Positions 38,238 through 47,480 of a stretch of 64,000 nucleotides of DNA are shown here, piece by piece; position 1 is the first letter of the stretch; every line of letters starts with the position of its first letter. The notes under the pieces were generated by a model. The model had not been told where the DNA came from. It was given only the letters and a program-made list of their open reading frames with translations, and did no database searches. A program made the translations under genes and the position numbers. This DNA comes from Vibrio amylolyticus (lineage in GTDB: Bacteria > Pseudomonadota > Gammaproteobacteria > Enterobacterales > Vibrionaceae). The stretch covers positions 372,001 to 436,000 of the forward strand of contig NZ_JAJHVV010000002.1 of assembly GCF_023145695.1 (NCBI RefSeq), read 5' to 3'.

Positions 38238-38324
38238 ATGAAAGGTTTAGCATCTACAATGTTCTGGACTAACAGCAATGTTTACACTAGCGACTTTGTA
38301 TACCCATTTAGCTTTGGTTACTAA
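38238..38324 (+). CDS. 28-residue small protein, possible VcdP homologue
   Basis: An ATG with TAAGGTGA 7 bases upstream opens a 28-codon frame (MKGLASTMFWTN...) ending FSFGY. It is rich in aromatic residues and Ser/Thr, has a single Lys and no clear membrane helix. It is the only well-started ORF in a kilobase of otherwise non-coding DNA and sits inside a transcript bounded by a promoter and a strong terminator, which makes translation likely. Size and context suggest VcdP, the GltA-binding peptide of V. cholerae; unverified. Confidence 0.55.
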   Translation: MKGLASTMFWTNSNVYTSDFVYPFSFGY

Positions 38325-38485
38325 TGCTTGCTCGATTAATGAGTTAGGCTAACCGTCACTAAAGTTACTATAGCTCGCCATACTTTATGGTTTAGCTAAT
38401 AACTGCGAAAGCATGTTATTTGAACAGTTTTGTTCACCCCTATTATTGGAATTTTTTTACAGCTATTTAGCTGAAATGATTCAAC

Positions 38486-38513
38486 CGCCACTCCTTTTGA
38501 GTGGCGTTTTTTT
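38486..38513 (+). terminator. terminator of the small transcript
   Basis: Perfect 8-bp stem CGCCACTC / GAGTGGCG, 5-base loop, seven T residues: one of the strongest terminators in the window although no long gene precedes it. Confidence 0.93.
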
Positions 38514-38879
38514 ATCTGTACTTTAACGACTGTCTAATCCTTCGCCACTAACGTTTAGTTTCTATAATTAGAACAATCCTTTAACCTCTATTCATCGTTG
38601 TTCATACTTTCCTTTCTCGATTGTTAATCAATCCACGTGAAAGTTTAGAACATGGTTTAAAAAAACATCATCGCTTCAATTTTTATTCAGTTCCTCCATG
38701 CATTGAAAATAAAGGGCTTGTGTCTGTTTTTCCTGTAAATCTTTCTTTATTTAGCTTATCTCACTCAGGAAATATTCATTAGAGTCATAATTCTATCTGG
38801 AATTTGTTAATTGATAACTCTATAATTCACGCCAATCGATTACGCAACCGTTTACTTTTTACCCTTATAGGATCCGATC
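38514..38879 (+). promoter_or_regulatory. promoter region of the purine permease with PurR-type operator
   Basis: The first 280 bases show nothing I can name. Near the gene, TGGAAT (38798-38803), a 17-base spacer and TATAAT (38821-38826) form a promoter. The box ACGCAACCGTTTACTT at 38842-38857 matches the PurR consensus at 13 of 16 bases and would cover about +9 to +24 of the transcript, a repressing position. Confidence 0.65.
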
Positions 38880-40172
38880 ATGCTCGAAAGGCTATTTAAA
38901 CTCAGTGAACACGGTACGAACGTGAAGACTGAAGTCATTGCTGGTGTTACAACATTCCTAACAATGGCTTATATCATTTTCGTTAACCCGGCAATGCTGT
39001 CTGATGCAGGAATGGATCACGGCGCAGTATTTGTAGCAACATGTCTTGCTGCTGCTATTGGCTGTTTTATTATGGGTTTTGTGGCTAACTACCCAATTGC
39101 TCAAGCACCAGGTATGGGGCTAAATGCCTTCTTTACTTATGCCGTTGTGCTTGGCATGGGCTATACATGGCAGGTTGCACTAGCAGCGGTATTTGTCTCT
39201 GGTATTTTATTTATTCTGTTAAGTATATTTAAGATCCGTGAGTGGATTATTAACTCTATTCCAATGTCACTGCGTACCGGTATCTCAGCAGGTATCGGTC
39301 TATTTTTAGCGTTTATTGGTCTAAAAAATGCTGGCATCGTGGTTGATAACCCAGCAACACTCGTATCAATGGGTGATATCACGTCACTGCAAGCTGTATT
39401 AGCTTCTATTGGATTCTTCCTCACCATCGCTTTAGTGCACCGTGGCTTAAAAGGTGCGGTAATGATTGCAATTTTAGCAGTGACGGCTCTAGGTCTTGTA
39501 TTTGGTGATGTTCAATGGGGCGGGATTTTATCTGCGCCACCAAGCATTGCCCCTACTTTTATGCAGCTTGATTTCTCCGCAGTATTTGAAATCGGCATGA
39601 TCTCTGTTGTATTCGCGTTCCTATTCGTTGATTTGTTTGATACAGCGGGCACCCTAGTTGGTGTTGCTCAAAAAGCGGATCTTATCGACAAGAAAACAGG
39701 CAAAATCCCTCGCCTAAACCGCGCTCTTCTTGCTGACTCTACAGCGACATCAGCGGGTGCTTTGTTAGGTACATCAAACACCACTTCTTACATTGAAAGT
39801 GTCGCGGGTGTAGCGGCTGGTGGTCGCACAGGATTAACGGCGGTTGTTGTTGGCATTTTATTCCTTCTTGCATTATTCTTCTCGCCACTTGCTGGTATGA
39901 TCCCAGCTTATGCGACAGCAGGCGCGCTATTTTATGTGGCGATCTTAATGCTTTCTGGTTTGGTGAGCATTGATTGGCGTGACCTGACAGAAGCGGCTCC
40001 TGTGGTTGTGACTTGTCTGCTTATGCCTTTGACTTTCTCTATTGCTGAAGGCATTGCACTTGGCTTTATTAGCTATGCGGCTATTAAGGCAATGAGTGGT
40101 AAAGGTCGTGATGTTTCTCTAAGTGTTTGGGTTATGTCTGCCATCTTTATCATTAAGTACATCGTAGAATAA
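38880..40172 (+). CDS. NCS2-type guanine/hypoxanthine (purine) permease, AzgA-like
   Basis: A 430-residue membrane protein with 12-14 segments, H+-coupled nucleobase transport. Family features: TEVIAGVTTFLTMAYIIFVNP at the first helix, YPIAQAPGMGLNAFFTY, LFVDLFDTAGTLVG and GTSNTTSYIESVAGVAAGGRTGLTA. It resembles E. coli AdeP/GhxP/GhxQ; the exact base cannot be told. gpt follows after 36 bases, so uptake and salvage are probably co-transcribed, under a PurR-like operator. Confidence 0.92.
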   Translation: MLERLFKLSEHGTNVKTEVIAGVTTFLTMAYIIFVNPAMLSDAGMDHGAVFVATCLAAAIGCFIMGFVANYPIAQAPGMGLNAFFTYAVVLGMGYTWQVALAAVFVSGILFILLSIFKIREWIINSIPMSLRTGISAGIGLFLAFIGLKNAGIVVDNPATLVSMGDITSLQAVLASIGFFLTIALVHRGLKGAVMIAILAVTALGLVFGDVQWGGILSAPPSIAPTFMQLDFSAVFEIGMISVVFAFLFVDLFDTAGTLVGVAQKADLIDKKTGKIPRLNRALLADSTATSAGALLGTSNTTSYIESVAGVAAGGRTGLTAVVVGILFLLALFFSPLAGMIPAYATAGALFYVAILMLSGLVSIDWRDLTEAAPVVVTCLLMPLTFSIAEGIALGFISYAAIKAMSGKGRDVSLSVWVMSAIFIIKYIVE

Positions 40173-40208
40173 ATTAATTCATATTTTTCAAATTATTAGG
40201 TTTATACA

Positions 40209-40673
40209 ATGAGCAATAAATTCATTATTACTTGGGATGCAATGCACTCTTACTGCCGTCAACTAGCTGAAAAGCAAATGCCAGCAGAGCAATGGAAAGG
40301 TATCCTAGGTGTTAGCCGCGGTGGTTTAGTTCCTGCTGCTATTTTAGCTCGTGAACTTGGTATTCGTTACGTAGATACAATTTGTATCTCTAGCTACGAT
40401 CATGATCACCAGCGTGATATGACGGTTGTAAAAGCACCAGAAGGTGACGGCGAAGGTTTCTTAATTGTAGAAGACCTAGTAGACAGCGGTGATACTGCAC
40501 GTAAGCTTCGTGAAATGTATCCGAAAGCAAAACTGATTGCGGTCTGTGCTAAGCCTTCTGGGGTTGAGCTTCTGGATGACTACGTAGTTGATATTGGACA
40601 AGATACTTGGATTGAGCAGCCTTGGGATATGTCTATCCAATTTGCTGAGCCAATCAATCGCAAGCAAAAATAA
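40209..40673 (+). CDS. gpt: Gpt, xanthine(-guanine) phosphoribosyltransferase
   Basis: A purine salvage enzyme converting xanthine and guanine with PRPP to XMP and GMP. The PRPP motif [14 protein letters not shown] is centred near residue 90; [14 protein letters not shown] and the base-binding loop WIEQPWDM are as in E. coli Gpt (152 aa; 154 here). It follows the purine permease closely and ends at a strong terminator. Confidence 0.95.
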   Translation: MSNKFIITWDAMHSYCRQLAEKQMPAEQWKGILGVSRGGLVPAAILARELGIRYVDTICISSYDHDHQRDMTVVKAPEGDGEGFLIVEDLVDSGDTARKLREMYPKAKLIAVCAKPSGVELLDDYVVDIGQDTWIEQPWDMSIQFAEPINRKQK

Positions 40674-40716
40674 TCGCGTCTTAGCGTAAAGTCATTGCTT
40701 CTTAGCGTGAATAGTG

Positions 40717-40748
40717 AAAAATGACCCTCTTATGGGTCATTTTTTTTA
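40717..40748 (+). terminator. terminator of gpt
   Basis: AAAAATGACCC / GGGTCATTTTT with a 6-base loop and eight T residues. Confidence 0.92.
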
Positions 40749-40787
40749 CCCTTTATAAACGTCTAAAGCTGCCCATTAGGAATCAAT

Positions 40788-42029
40788 ATGTCAGAGCAAA
40801 GCGATAAGAACTTATCTGAAACTCTTTTTGTTAAGCATAAGCAAGCGAAAGAGACCTCTTCCCTCACTCAATATATGCCAAGTAGCCAGCCTTTTGTGGA
40901 CGAAAAAGTCGCCTCAGGTTCATGGTATCGTAACTTACGTCGCATGCAATGGGCGTGGCAAGGTGTTGATCCTATAGAACAAGAGGCTGTCTTGGCGCGT
41001 ATCGCGTCTTGTCAGCATTCTAGGACCCATGATCACTGGCTAGATACCGTTATTGGCTTTCGTAGTGGAAACTGGGCGTTTGAATGGGGCAAGCTTGCGG
41101 CAGAGCATCATAAGCGAGGCAGATCTCTCGAAGGAGAAGAAGGAGCTGACGAACTATTTAAAGCCTCTTTATGTTACAGCATTGCTGGTTACCCTCATTT
41201 AAAGAATGACAATTTATCGCTTCAAGCGCAGGTGCAAGCCAATACAACCTATGCAGAAGCGGCGGAAAAGAGTGATTTTGTCGTTAAGCAATTAAAGATC
41301 CCTTACGGCAAAAAGAAAATATCAGCCACCCTTCATGCCAAAAACACCTTACAGCCTCAACCCGTGATTATTGTTAGTGCTGGCTTAGATAGCTTGCAAA
41401 CGGATATGTGGCGCTTATTTAGAGATCATCTTGCTCCTAAGAATATTGCGATGTTAACGGTGGATCTTCCATCCGTGGGGCAGAACAGCCATTATCCATT
41501 GAGCGAAGATACATCTTGTCTTCATAAAGCGGTATTAGATGAATTACCGAATATCCCATGGGTTGATCATTATAAAGTGGGCCTGTTGGGTTTTAGGTTT
41601 GGAGGCAATGCGATGGTTAGGCTTTCATTCATGGAGCAAGATAAGATTAAAGCATGCGTTTCTCTGGGGGCGCCTATTCATGATCTTTTAGCATCGCCAA
41701 AGAAGCTTAAGGGTATGTCTAAGATGTATCTAGACCTTTTAGCATCAAGAGTAGGCAAGACAGTTGTCGACGTGAATAGTTTATCTTCTCAACTTATGGC
41801 TTGGTCATTGAAGGTGCAAGGCGTAGTGTCGAGTCGTAAGACCAAGGTGCCAATTTTAGCGATGAGTCTTGATGGCGATCCTATTTCTCCCCATAGCGAT
41901 AATCAACTAGTAGCACTATATAGTCAATTTGGAAAGGCGAGAAAAATAAATAATAAAATAATTTCAGAAGGATATGAGCAATCCCTCGCTTTAGCAATAA
42001 AATGGATGGAAGACGAATTATATAGATGA
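40788..42029 (+). CDS. frsA: FrsA, fermentation/respiration switch protein (alpha/beta hydrolase)
   Basis: A 413-residue FrsA protein (E. coli YafA). FrsA binds dephosphorylated EIIA-Glc and shifts flux between respiration and fermentation; esterase activity is reported for E. coli FrsA and a disputed pyruvate decarboxylase activity for V. vulnificus FrsA. N-terminal helical cap (WYRNLRRMQWAWQG, RSGNWAFEWGKLA) and C-terminal alpha/beta domain (about 180-413). The nucleophile elbow reads GFRFG, with Phe in place of the usual Ser. It is followed by crl, as the frsA-crl pairing in enterics. Confidence 0.93.
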   Translation: MSEQSDKNLSETLFVKHKQAKETSSLTQYMPSSQPFVDEKVASGSWYRNLRRMQWAWQGVDPIEQEAVLARIASCQHSRTHDHWLDTVIGFRSGNWAFEWGKLAAEHHKRGRSLEGEEGADELFKASLCYSIAGYPHLKNDNLSLQAQVQANTTYAEAAEKSDFVVKQLKIPYGKKKISATLHAKNTLQPQPVIIVSAGLDSLQTDMWRLFRDHLAPKNIAMLTVDLPSVGQNSHYPLSEDTSCLHKAVLDELPNIPWVDHYKVGLLGFRFGGNAMVRLSFMEQDKIKACVSLGAPIHDLLASPKKLKGMSKMYLDLLASRVGKTVVDVNSLSSQLMAWSLKVQGVVSSRKTKVPILAMSLDGDPISPHSDNQLVALYSQFGKARKINNKIISEGYEQSLALAIKWMEDELYR

Positions 42030-42057
42030 CTTTTCTCCATTAATGGTTAAGCATAAA

Positions 42058-42084
42058 TTATATGGTTGAAAAATAACCATATAA
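42058..42084 (+). other. A+T-rich hairpin between frsA and crl
   Basis: A perfect 10-bp stem TTATATGGTT / AACCATATAA with 7-base loop, no T run. Possibly a 3'-end or processing structure. Confidence 0.5.
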
Positions 42085-42170
42085 TAATAAAGGAATACTT
42101 GTTAGCACATAATTATAAGAAGTCGCTAACTATAAAAATATTATCGCTAATCATGAATGGAGTAACACCT

Positions 42171-42560
42171 ATGACCGAAGTGACTAAGTTGCCGACTCAT
42201 TATCGCTTGCTAAGTGCATTAAAAGCTGTCGGGCCGTACCTTCGAGAAACACAATGTAGTGAGGGCCGTTATCTGTTTGACTGCCTATCTGTCTGCGTCA
42301 ACGATAAAAAATCCCCAGAGGAGCGTGAGTTTTGGGGCTGGTGGCTTGAACTTGAGCAAAACGAACAGAGTTTTAAGGCAAATTATTTCGTTGGTCGCTA
42401 TAACCTTGAAGGCAACTGGGATGCTGTTTCTGTACCTAAGAAGGCGATAGCGGAAGTAAATCGAACTCAAGATGACTTCCACTCTAAGTTGACCAAAACG
42501 TTGGAAGAAAAGTTCCAAATGACAGTAGAGCTACATAAAGAGTCTGTCGAATTCGTCTAA
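42171..42560 (+). CDS. crl: Crl, sigma-S-binding transcription factor
   Basis: A 129-residue Crl protein, which helps sigma-S join core RNA polymerase. Conserved YLRETQCSEGRYLFDCLSVCV and EREFWGWWLELE match E. coli Crl (133 aa). The frame extends upstream to 42066, but ATG 42171 has GGAG at the right distance and gives the family-sized protein. It lies about 140 bases after frsA and has its own terminator. Confidence 0.95.
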   Translation: MTEVTKLPTHYRLLSALKAVGPYLRETQCSEGRYLFDCLSVCVNDKKSPEEREFWGWWLELEQNEQSFKANYFVGRYNLEGNWDAVSVPKKAIAEVNRTQDDFHSKLTKTLEEKFQMTVELHKESVEFV

Positions 42561-42589
42561 TCACAGTAAAATTCTTCCTACTTGATATA

Positions 42590-42614
42590 AAAAGGTGCTT
42601 TTAGCACCTTTTCT
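42590..42614 (+). terminator. terminator of crl
   Basis: AAAAGGTGCT / AGCACCTTTT with a TTT loop, followed by CTCTTG. Confidence 0.88.
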
Positions 42615-42680
42615 CTTGTTAAATTCAGCATTGATTGTTAAAACATCAGCTCTTATACGTATTTTTTATCAAAATAGATC

Positions 42681-43820
42681 ATGACAACGAAACAACACAG
42701 CGGAACCTCAGCTCAACCTAAAACAGTGGTTGTAAAACTGGGCACTAGCGTACTAACCGGTGGGACTCAAGCTCTTGATAGAGCTCATATGGTTGAACTT
42801 GTGCGTCAATGTGCGGAGTTAAAAAAACTTGGCCATTCAATTGTAATGGTTTCGTCTGGTGCCATTGCAGCCGGACGTGAGCACTTAGGTTACCCCGCAC
42901 TCCCCAACGCGATGTCGAGTAAGCAGCTTCTTGCCGCTGTCGGACAGAGCCAACTTATCCAAGTTTGGGAATCGTTGTTTGCTATTTATGGCATGAAAAT
43001 AGGTCAAATGCTGTTAACGCGTGCGGATCTTGATGATCGTGAACGCTTTCTCAATGCGCGCGATACCATCAATGCGTTAGTTGATAATGACATTATTCCT
43101 GTGGTTAATGAGAATGATGCTGTCGCAACCAGTGAAATAAAGGTTGGTGATAATGACAACTTGTCAGCGTTGGTTGGTATTTTATGTGGTGCAGATAAGC
43201 TACTGCTTCTTACCGACCAGAAAGGTTTGTTTACTGCCGACCCACGTAAAGACCCAAATGCAGAATTAATTAAAGAAGTTCGTACTATTGATGCGACGTT
43301 GCGCAAAATAGCGGGTGGCAGTGGCACAACACTGGGTACTGGCGGAATGGCGACTAAGTTACAAGCTGCCGATATCGCGAGACGTGCAGGTATTGAAGTT
43401 ATCATAGCAGCAGGCAGTGCAGAAAACGTTATTTTTGATTCTTTAACTGACGTTCCTCAAGGGACACGTTTCTTACCGTTAGAAGAGTCATTAGAAAATC
43501 GTAAACGTTGGATTCTCGCCGGTCCCGCAGCCTTGGGTGATATTGTTATTGATGACGGTGCAACACGCGCTGTTATTACGAAAGGAAGCAGTTTACTGGC
43601 TAAAGGGGTCATTAAAGCGAGTGGAAACTTTGCTCGTGGAGAGGTCGCTAGAATCGTGAATACTAACGGCGACCTCATCGCACGTGGTATCACTAGCTAT
43701 TCAAGTGACGATCTATCTCGTATTGCCGGTAAACACAGTAAAGATATTAATTCTATTCTTGGCTACGACTACGGCTCAGAAGTCATCCATCGCGATGATC
43801 TTGTTGTCATCCAAGAGTAA
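42681..43820 (+). CDS. proB: ProB, glutamate 5-kinase
   Basis: First enzyme of proline synthesis. Amino-acid kinase domain (1-260; [63 protein letters not shown]) plus C-terminal PUA domain (about 285-379; [22 protein letters not shown] region). 379 aa against 367 in E. coli. proA follows after 14 bases. Confidence 0.96.
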   Translation: MTTKQHSGTSAQPKTVVVKLGTSVLTGGTQALDRAHMVELVRQCAELKKLGHSIVMVSSGAIAAGREHLGYPALPNAMSSKQLLAAVGQSQLIQVWESLFAIYGMKIGQMLLTRADLDDRERFLNARDTINALVDNDIIPVVNENDAVATSEIKVGDNDNLSALVGILCGADKLLLLTDQKGLFTADPRKDPNAELIKEVRTIDATLRKIAGGSGTTLGTGGMATKLQAADIARRAGIEVIIAAGSAENVIFDSLTDVPQGTRFLPLEESLENRKRWILAGPAALGDIVIDDGATRAVITKGSSLLAKGVIKASGNFARGEVARIVNTNGDLIARGITSYSSDDLSRIAGKHSKDINSILGYDYGSEVIHRDDLVVIQE

Positions 43821-43834
43821 AAGAGGAATTTGTA

Positions 43835-45085
43835 ATGGATTTAAATACTATGGGACAAGCGGCTAAAGAAGCGGCTTTCCATTTAGCGACAGCGTCAACC
43901 GCACAAAAAAATAAAGCATTGGCAATTATCGCTGACGAACTTGAAGCGAACGCAGAAACCATTTTAGCTGCCAATGAAAAAGACATTCAGTTAGGCCGAG
44001 AAGCAGGGCTGACGGATGCGCTCTTAGACCGATTACTACTGAACCCTGAGCGTTTAACGGGGATTGCTAACGATGTACGTAATGTGATCAGCCTAAATGA
44101 TCCTGTTGGCAGTGAGATTGACAGTAAAGTGCTGGAAAATGGCATGTCTTTATCTCGACGTCGCGTGCCACTGGGTGTTGTTGGTGTTATTTACGAAGCT
44201 CGTCCGAACGTGACCATTGATATCGCAGCACTGTGTTTAAAAACCGGTAATGCAAGCATTCTACGTGGTGGTAAAGAGACATTTTTCTCGAACATGGAGC
44301 TGGTGAAGGTGATTCAATCCGCTCTAGAGAAAGCGTCACTACCCGCGGCTTCAGTACAATACATTGAAAAACCAGATCGAGAGTTAGTTTCTCAACTTCT
44401 TAAACTCGATGATTATGTTGATATGATCATTCCACGAGGTGGCGCAGGGCTGCACAAAATGTGCAAAGAGAACAGCACCATTCCTGTGATCATAGGCGGT
44501 TTTGGTATCAGCCATATTTTTGTCGATGAGAGCGCAGATCTTGATAAAGCGTTGAATGTTGTTGAAAACTCGAAGGTTCAACGTCCTTCTGCATGTAATT
44601 CTTTAGATACTTTATTGGTTCATAAAGCAGTGGCGAAAGCGTTCTTATCGAAAGCGGCTGAGCGTATGAGTGACACCGTTAGTTTTGTTGCTGAATCGAA
44701 TGCTATAGACCTGTTAGGTGAAGCTCAAGATGTACGATCTGCTCAAGAGGGCGATTTTGATACCGAGTGGTTGAGTTATACGTTGGGTGTTAAGGTCGTT
44801 GATACTATTGAGCAAGCGATTACACATATGCGAGTGCATAACGCTAGTCACTCTGACGCAATCATGACCAACAGTTTGAAAAATGCAGAGCTATTTATTA
44901 ACTCTGTAGGCTCAGCGGCGGTGTACGTGAACGCTTCGACCCGTTTTACTGATGGTGCTCAGTTTGGTTTGGGGGCGGAAGTCGCTGTATCGACACAAAA
45001 GCTGCATGCGCGCGGTCCTATGGGACTAGAAGAGCTGACGAGTTACAAGTGGGTGGGTAAGGCTGACTATTTAGCTCGTCCGTAA
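43835..45085 (+). CDS. proA: ProA, glutamate-5-semialdehyde dehydrogenase
   Basis: NADPH-dependent reduction of gamma-glutamyl phosphate, second step of proline synthesis, in a complex with ProB. Catalytic Cys is in [15 protein letters not shown]; other family segments are [36 protein letters not shown] and [20 protein letters not shown]. Length 416. AGAGGAA precedes the start. The operon ends at the hairpin 45122-45143. Confidence 0.97.
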   Translation: MDLNTMGQAAKEAAFHLATASTAQKNKALAIIADELEANAETILAANEKDIQLGREAGLTDALLDRLLLNPERLTGIANDVRNVISLNDPVGSEIDSKVLENGMSLSRRRVPLGVVGVIYEARPNVTIDIAALCLKTGNASILRGGKETFFSNMELVKVIQSALEKASLPAASVQYIEKPDRELVSQLLKLDDYVDMIIPRGGAGLHKMCKENSTIPVIIGGFGISHIFVDESADLDKALNVVENSKVQRPSACNSLDTLLVHKAVAKAFLSKAAERMSDTVSFVAESNAIDLLGEAQDVRSAQEGDFDTEWLSYTLGVKVVDTIEQAITHMRVHNASHSDAIMTNSLKNAELFINSVGSAAVYVNASTRFTDGAQFGLGAEVAVSTQKLHARGPMGLEELTSYKWVGKADYLARP

Positions 45086-45121
45086 TACGAGCTTGAGGCA
45101 TCTCAGAAATTTTGAAATTAT

Positions 45122-45143
45122 AAAGGGGCCTTGTGCCCCTTTT
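45122..45143 (+). terminator. terminator of proBA
   Basis: AAAGGGGC / GCCCCTTT with a 5-base loop and trailing T residues. Confidence 0.88.
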
Positions 45144-45198
45144 ACTTTTCTTCGTAAGAGTAATTCCGTTACACTGTGGTTAATTACTTGGAGGTAAT

Positions 45199-45648
45199 AT
45201 GCATTGTCCTTTCTGTTCCGAGAACGACACAAAAGTTATTGATTCTAGATTAGTTGCTGATGGTCATCAGGTGCGTCGACGTCGCCAGTGTTTGGCGTGT
45301 AGCGAACGTTTCACTACATTTGAAACCGCTGAACTTGTTATGCCAAAAGTGATAAAAACGAATGGCAACCGTGAACCCTTTAATGAAGATAAAATGGTTG
45401 GTGGGTTTCAACGTGCATTAGAGAAACGTCCTGTGAGTGCGGATTCTATTGAATTGGCGATCAGTATGATTAAGTCCCAACTTCGTGCGACAGGTGAACG
45501 TGAAGTCCCTAGTGAAATGATTGGCAATTTAGTGATGGATCAGCTTAAAGATCTCGATAAAGTCGCCTACATTCGATTTGCTTCTGTATACCGCAGTTTT
45601 GAAGACATTCGAGAATTTGGCGAAGAAATTGCCAAATTAGAAGATTAA
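45199..45648 (+). CDS. nrdR: NrdR, repressor of ribonucleotide reductase genes
   Basis: A 149-residue repressor. Zinc ribbon at the N-terminus with Cys3, Cys6, Cys31, Cys34 (HCPFC and CLACS) and a basic strand RRRRQ, then an ATP-cone (about 49-139) that senses ATP/dATP. GGAGGT gives a strong ribosome-binding site. It heads nrdR-ribD-ribE-ribB, the usual gammaproteobacterial association. Confidence 0.97.
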   Translation: MHCPFCSENDTKVIDSRLVADGHQVRRRRQCLACSERFTTFETAELVMPKVIKTNGNREPFNEDKMVGGFQRALEKRPVSADSIELAISMIKSQLRATGEREVPSEMIGNLVMDQLKDLDKVAYIRFASVYRSFEDIREFGEEIAKLED

Positions 45649-45659
45649 GCTCCGCTATT

Positions 45660-46784
45660 ATGTTTCATTTCTCTGATTTAGATTTCCAAATGATGTCCCG
45701 TGCTATTTTATTGGCGAAAAAGGGCATCTATACCACTGCACCAAATCCAAATGTTGGCTGTGTTATAGAGCGTGATGGCATCGTTGTTGGTGAAGGTTTT
45801 CATCATCGTGCGGGCGAGCCTCATGCAGAGGTACACGCTCTACGTGACGCAGGAGAGCGCTCAATTGGAGCAACGGCTTATGTCACGCTCGAGCCTTGTT
45901 CACACTATGGTCGAACGCCACCGTGTGCTGAAGGGCTCATTAAGGCGAAAGTTGCGCGCGTTGTATGTGCAATGCAGGATCCTAACCCTAAGGTTGCAGG
46001 TCGCGGTATTGCTATGTTGCGAGAAGCGGGGATTGAGGTTGAAGTCGGCTTACTAGAAGCAGATGCACAAGCTCTTAATCCAGCGTTTATTAAGCGCATG
46101 CAAATAGGTCGTCCGTACGTTCAATTGAAAATGGCCGCAAGCTTAGATGGTCAAACTGCCTTAGCGAATGGCGCTAGCCAGTGGATCACTTCCCCTCAAT
46201 CGAGACAAAATGTTCAGGCTTATCGCGCTAAGTCTTGCGCTATACTATCGACCAGTAAAACCGTTATTGATGATAATGCCTCGCTGAACGTGCGTTGGGA
46301 TGATTTACCACAAGACATACAGTCGACGTACGATCACTCCCAACTTCGTCAACCTGTGCGCGTTATTCTTGATAGGCAGAACCATTTAACGAGTAATACA
46401 GAACAGCTCAAGCTGTTCAATACGCCAGGTAAGGTATTAACGGTTAGTGATCAAGGTGATATCGAGCCAGAAATAAATATTGATGGTCAGATCGATCTCA
46501 ATGCCACCTTTAAAGCGTTGGTTGAGTCTCATCATATCAACCACCTTTGGGTTGAAGCGGGGGCCACGTTAGCGAAATCTCTCATCGAGGCTGAGCTAGT
46601 AGATGAACTGATCCTTTATTTGGCACCTAAACTTATGGGTAGTGATGGTCGCGGTCTTTTTGGTGCTCTAGGACTTGAGTCAATGAACGAGACTCACGAG
46701 TTAACCATTCAAGATGTTCGTCAAATCGGGCCCGATATTCGAATTGTCGCCACTCTTAATAAACGCAATAAGAAAGATAAATAG
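45660..46784 (+). CDS. ribD: RibD, bifunctional riboflavin deaminase/reductase
   Basis: N-terminal deaminase (about 1-145) with HAEVHAL and PCSHYGRTPPC zinc motifs, and C-terminal reductase (about 150-370; KMAASLDGQTALANGASQWITS, VEAGATLAKSLIE). It converts the pyrimidine product of GTP cyclohydrolase II in two steps. Length 374. It starts 12 bases after nrdR and ends one base before the ribE start. Confidence 0.96.
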   Translation: MFHFSDLDFQMMSRAILLAKKGIYTTAPNPNVGCVIERDGIVVGEGFHHRAGEPHAEVHALRDAGERSIGATAYVTLEPCSHYGRTPPCAEGLIKAKVARVVCAMQDPNPKVAGRGIAMLREAGIEVEVGLLEADAQALNPAFIKRMQIGRPYVQLKMAASLDGQTALANGASQWITSPQSRQNVQAYRAKSCAILSTSKTVIDDNASLNVRWDDLPQDIQSTYDHSQLRQPVRVILDRQNHLTSNTEQLKLFNTPGKVLTVSDQGDIEPEINIDGQIDLNATFKALVESHHINHLWVEAGATLAKSLIEAELVDELILYLAPKLMGSDGRGLFGALGLESMNETHELTIQDVRQIGPDIRIVATLNKRNKKDK

Positions 46785-46785
46785 T

Positions 46786-47442
46786 ATGTTTACAGGAATT
46801 GTAGAAACCGTTGGTACTCTGGCGGCAATCACACCGAAAGGTGAAGACATTAGCGTAACTGTTAATGTCGGCAAACTTGATATGTCGGATGTAAACCTAG
46901 GGGATAGCATCGCAACCAATGGCGTATGCTTAACGGTCGTTGATTTCAATCAAACCAGTTACACCGCTGACTTGTCATTAGAAACGTTAAAACTGACAGG
47001 GTTTACCGACTCTCAAGCCGGAGACAAAGTGAATCTTGAAAAGGCGATGCTTCCAACAACGCGTTTTGGTGGTCATATCGTTTCTGGGCATGTTGATGGC
47101 GTGGGTGAAATTGTTGACCGTCAGCAGGTGGGTAGAGCGATTGAATTTTGGGTTTCTATGCCTGCAGAATTATCAAAGTATGTGGCACATAAAGGCTCGA
47201 TTACCGTTGACGGTATCAGCTTAACGGTGAACGATTTACGTAAGAATGAGTTTAAGCTCACTATCGTTCCGCATACGGGTGAAGAGACCACGATTAATGA
47301 TTTCCACGTTGGACGAAAAGTAAACTTGGAAGTCGATGTCTTGGCTCGTTATATGGAGAGGCTTCTTCAAGGTCAGAAAGAAGAGTCAGAGCCTAAGTCT
47401 CGTTTGAGCATGGAATTTTTACAACAAAATGGTTTTGCTTAA
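46786..47442 (+). CDS. ribE: RibE, riboflavin synthase alpha subunit (E. coli ribC)
   Basis: Dismutation of two 6,7-dimethyl-8-ribityllumazine to riboflavin. Two homologous lumazine-binding repeats: first [12 protein letters not shown]...NGVCLTV..., second [14 protein letters not shown]...[11 protein letters not shown]. 218 aa. The frame is open 72 bases upstream into ribD, but the family start MFTGIVE fixes 46786. Confidence 0.96.
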   Translation: MFTGIVETVGTLAAITPKGEDISVTVNVGKLDMSDVNLGDSIATNGVCLTVVDFNQTSYTADLSLETLKLTGFTDSQAGDKVNLEKAMLPTTRFGGHIVSGHVDGVGEIVDRQQVGRAIEFWVSMPAELSKYVAHKGSITVDGISLTVNDLRKNEFKLTIVPHTGEETTINDFHVGRKVNLEVDVLARYMERLLQGQKEESEPKSRLSMEFLQQNGFA

Positions 47443-47480
47443 CGAACACTTTGTTGCAATTAGGAATACAGGAACAGAGC

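Larger units (their letters stand above)
38134..38513 (+). ncRNA. candidate dual-function RNA (VcdRP-like)
   Basis: A self-contained transcription unit of about 380 bases: promoter next to a CRP site, a 28-codon ORF (38238-38324), about 190 untranslated bases, and a strong terminator. The 3' part folds as TGAACA-GTTT-TGTTCA (38421-38436), then an unpaired CCCC (38437-38440), a T-rich stretch, a small CAGCTA/TAGCTG hairpin and the terminator, the usual layout of an Hfq-binding base-pairing RNA. V. cholerae VcdRP is reported to encode a 29-aa protein that stimulates citrate synthase, to base-pair with sugar-transport mRNAs and to be repressed by CRP. The match in design is my inference; I cannot confirm sequence identity. 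Confidence 0.5.
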
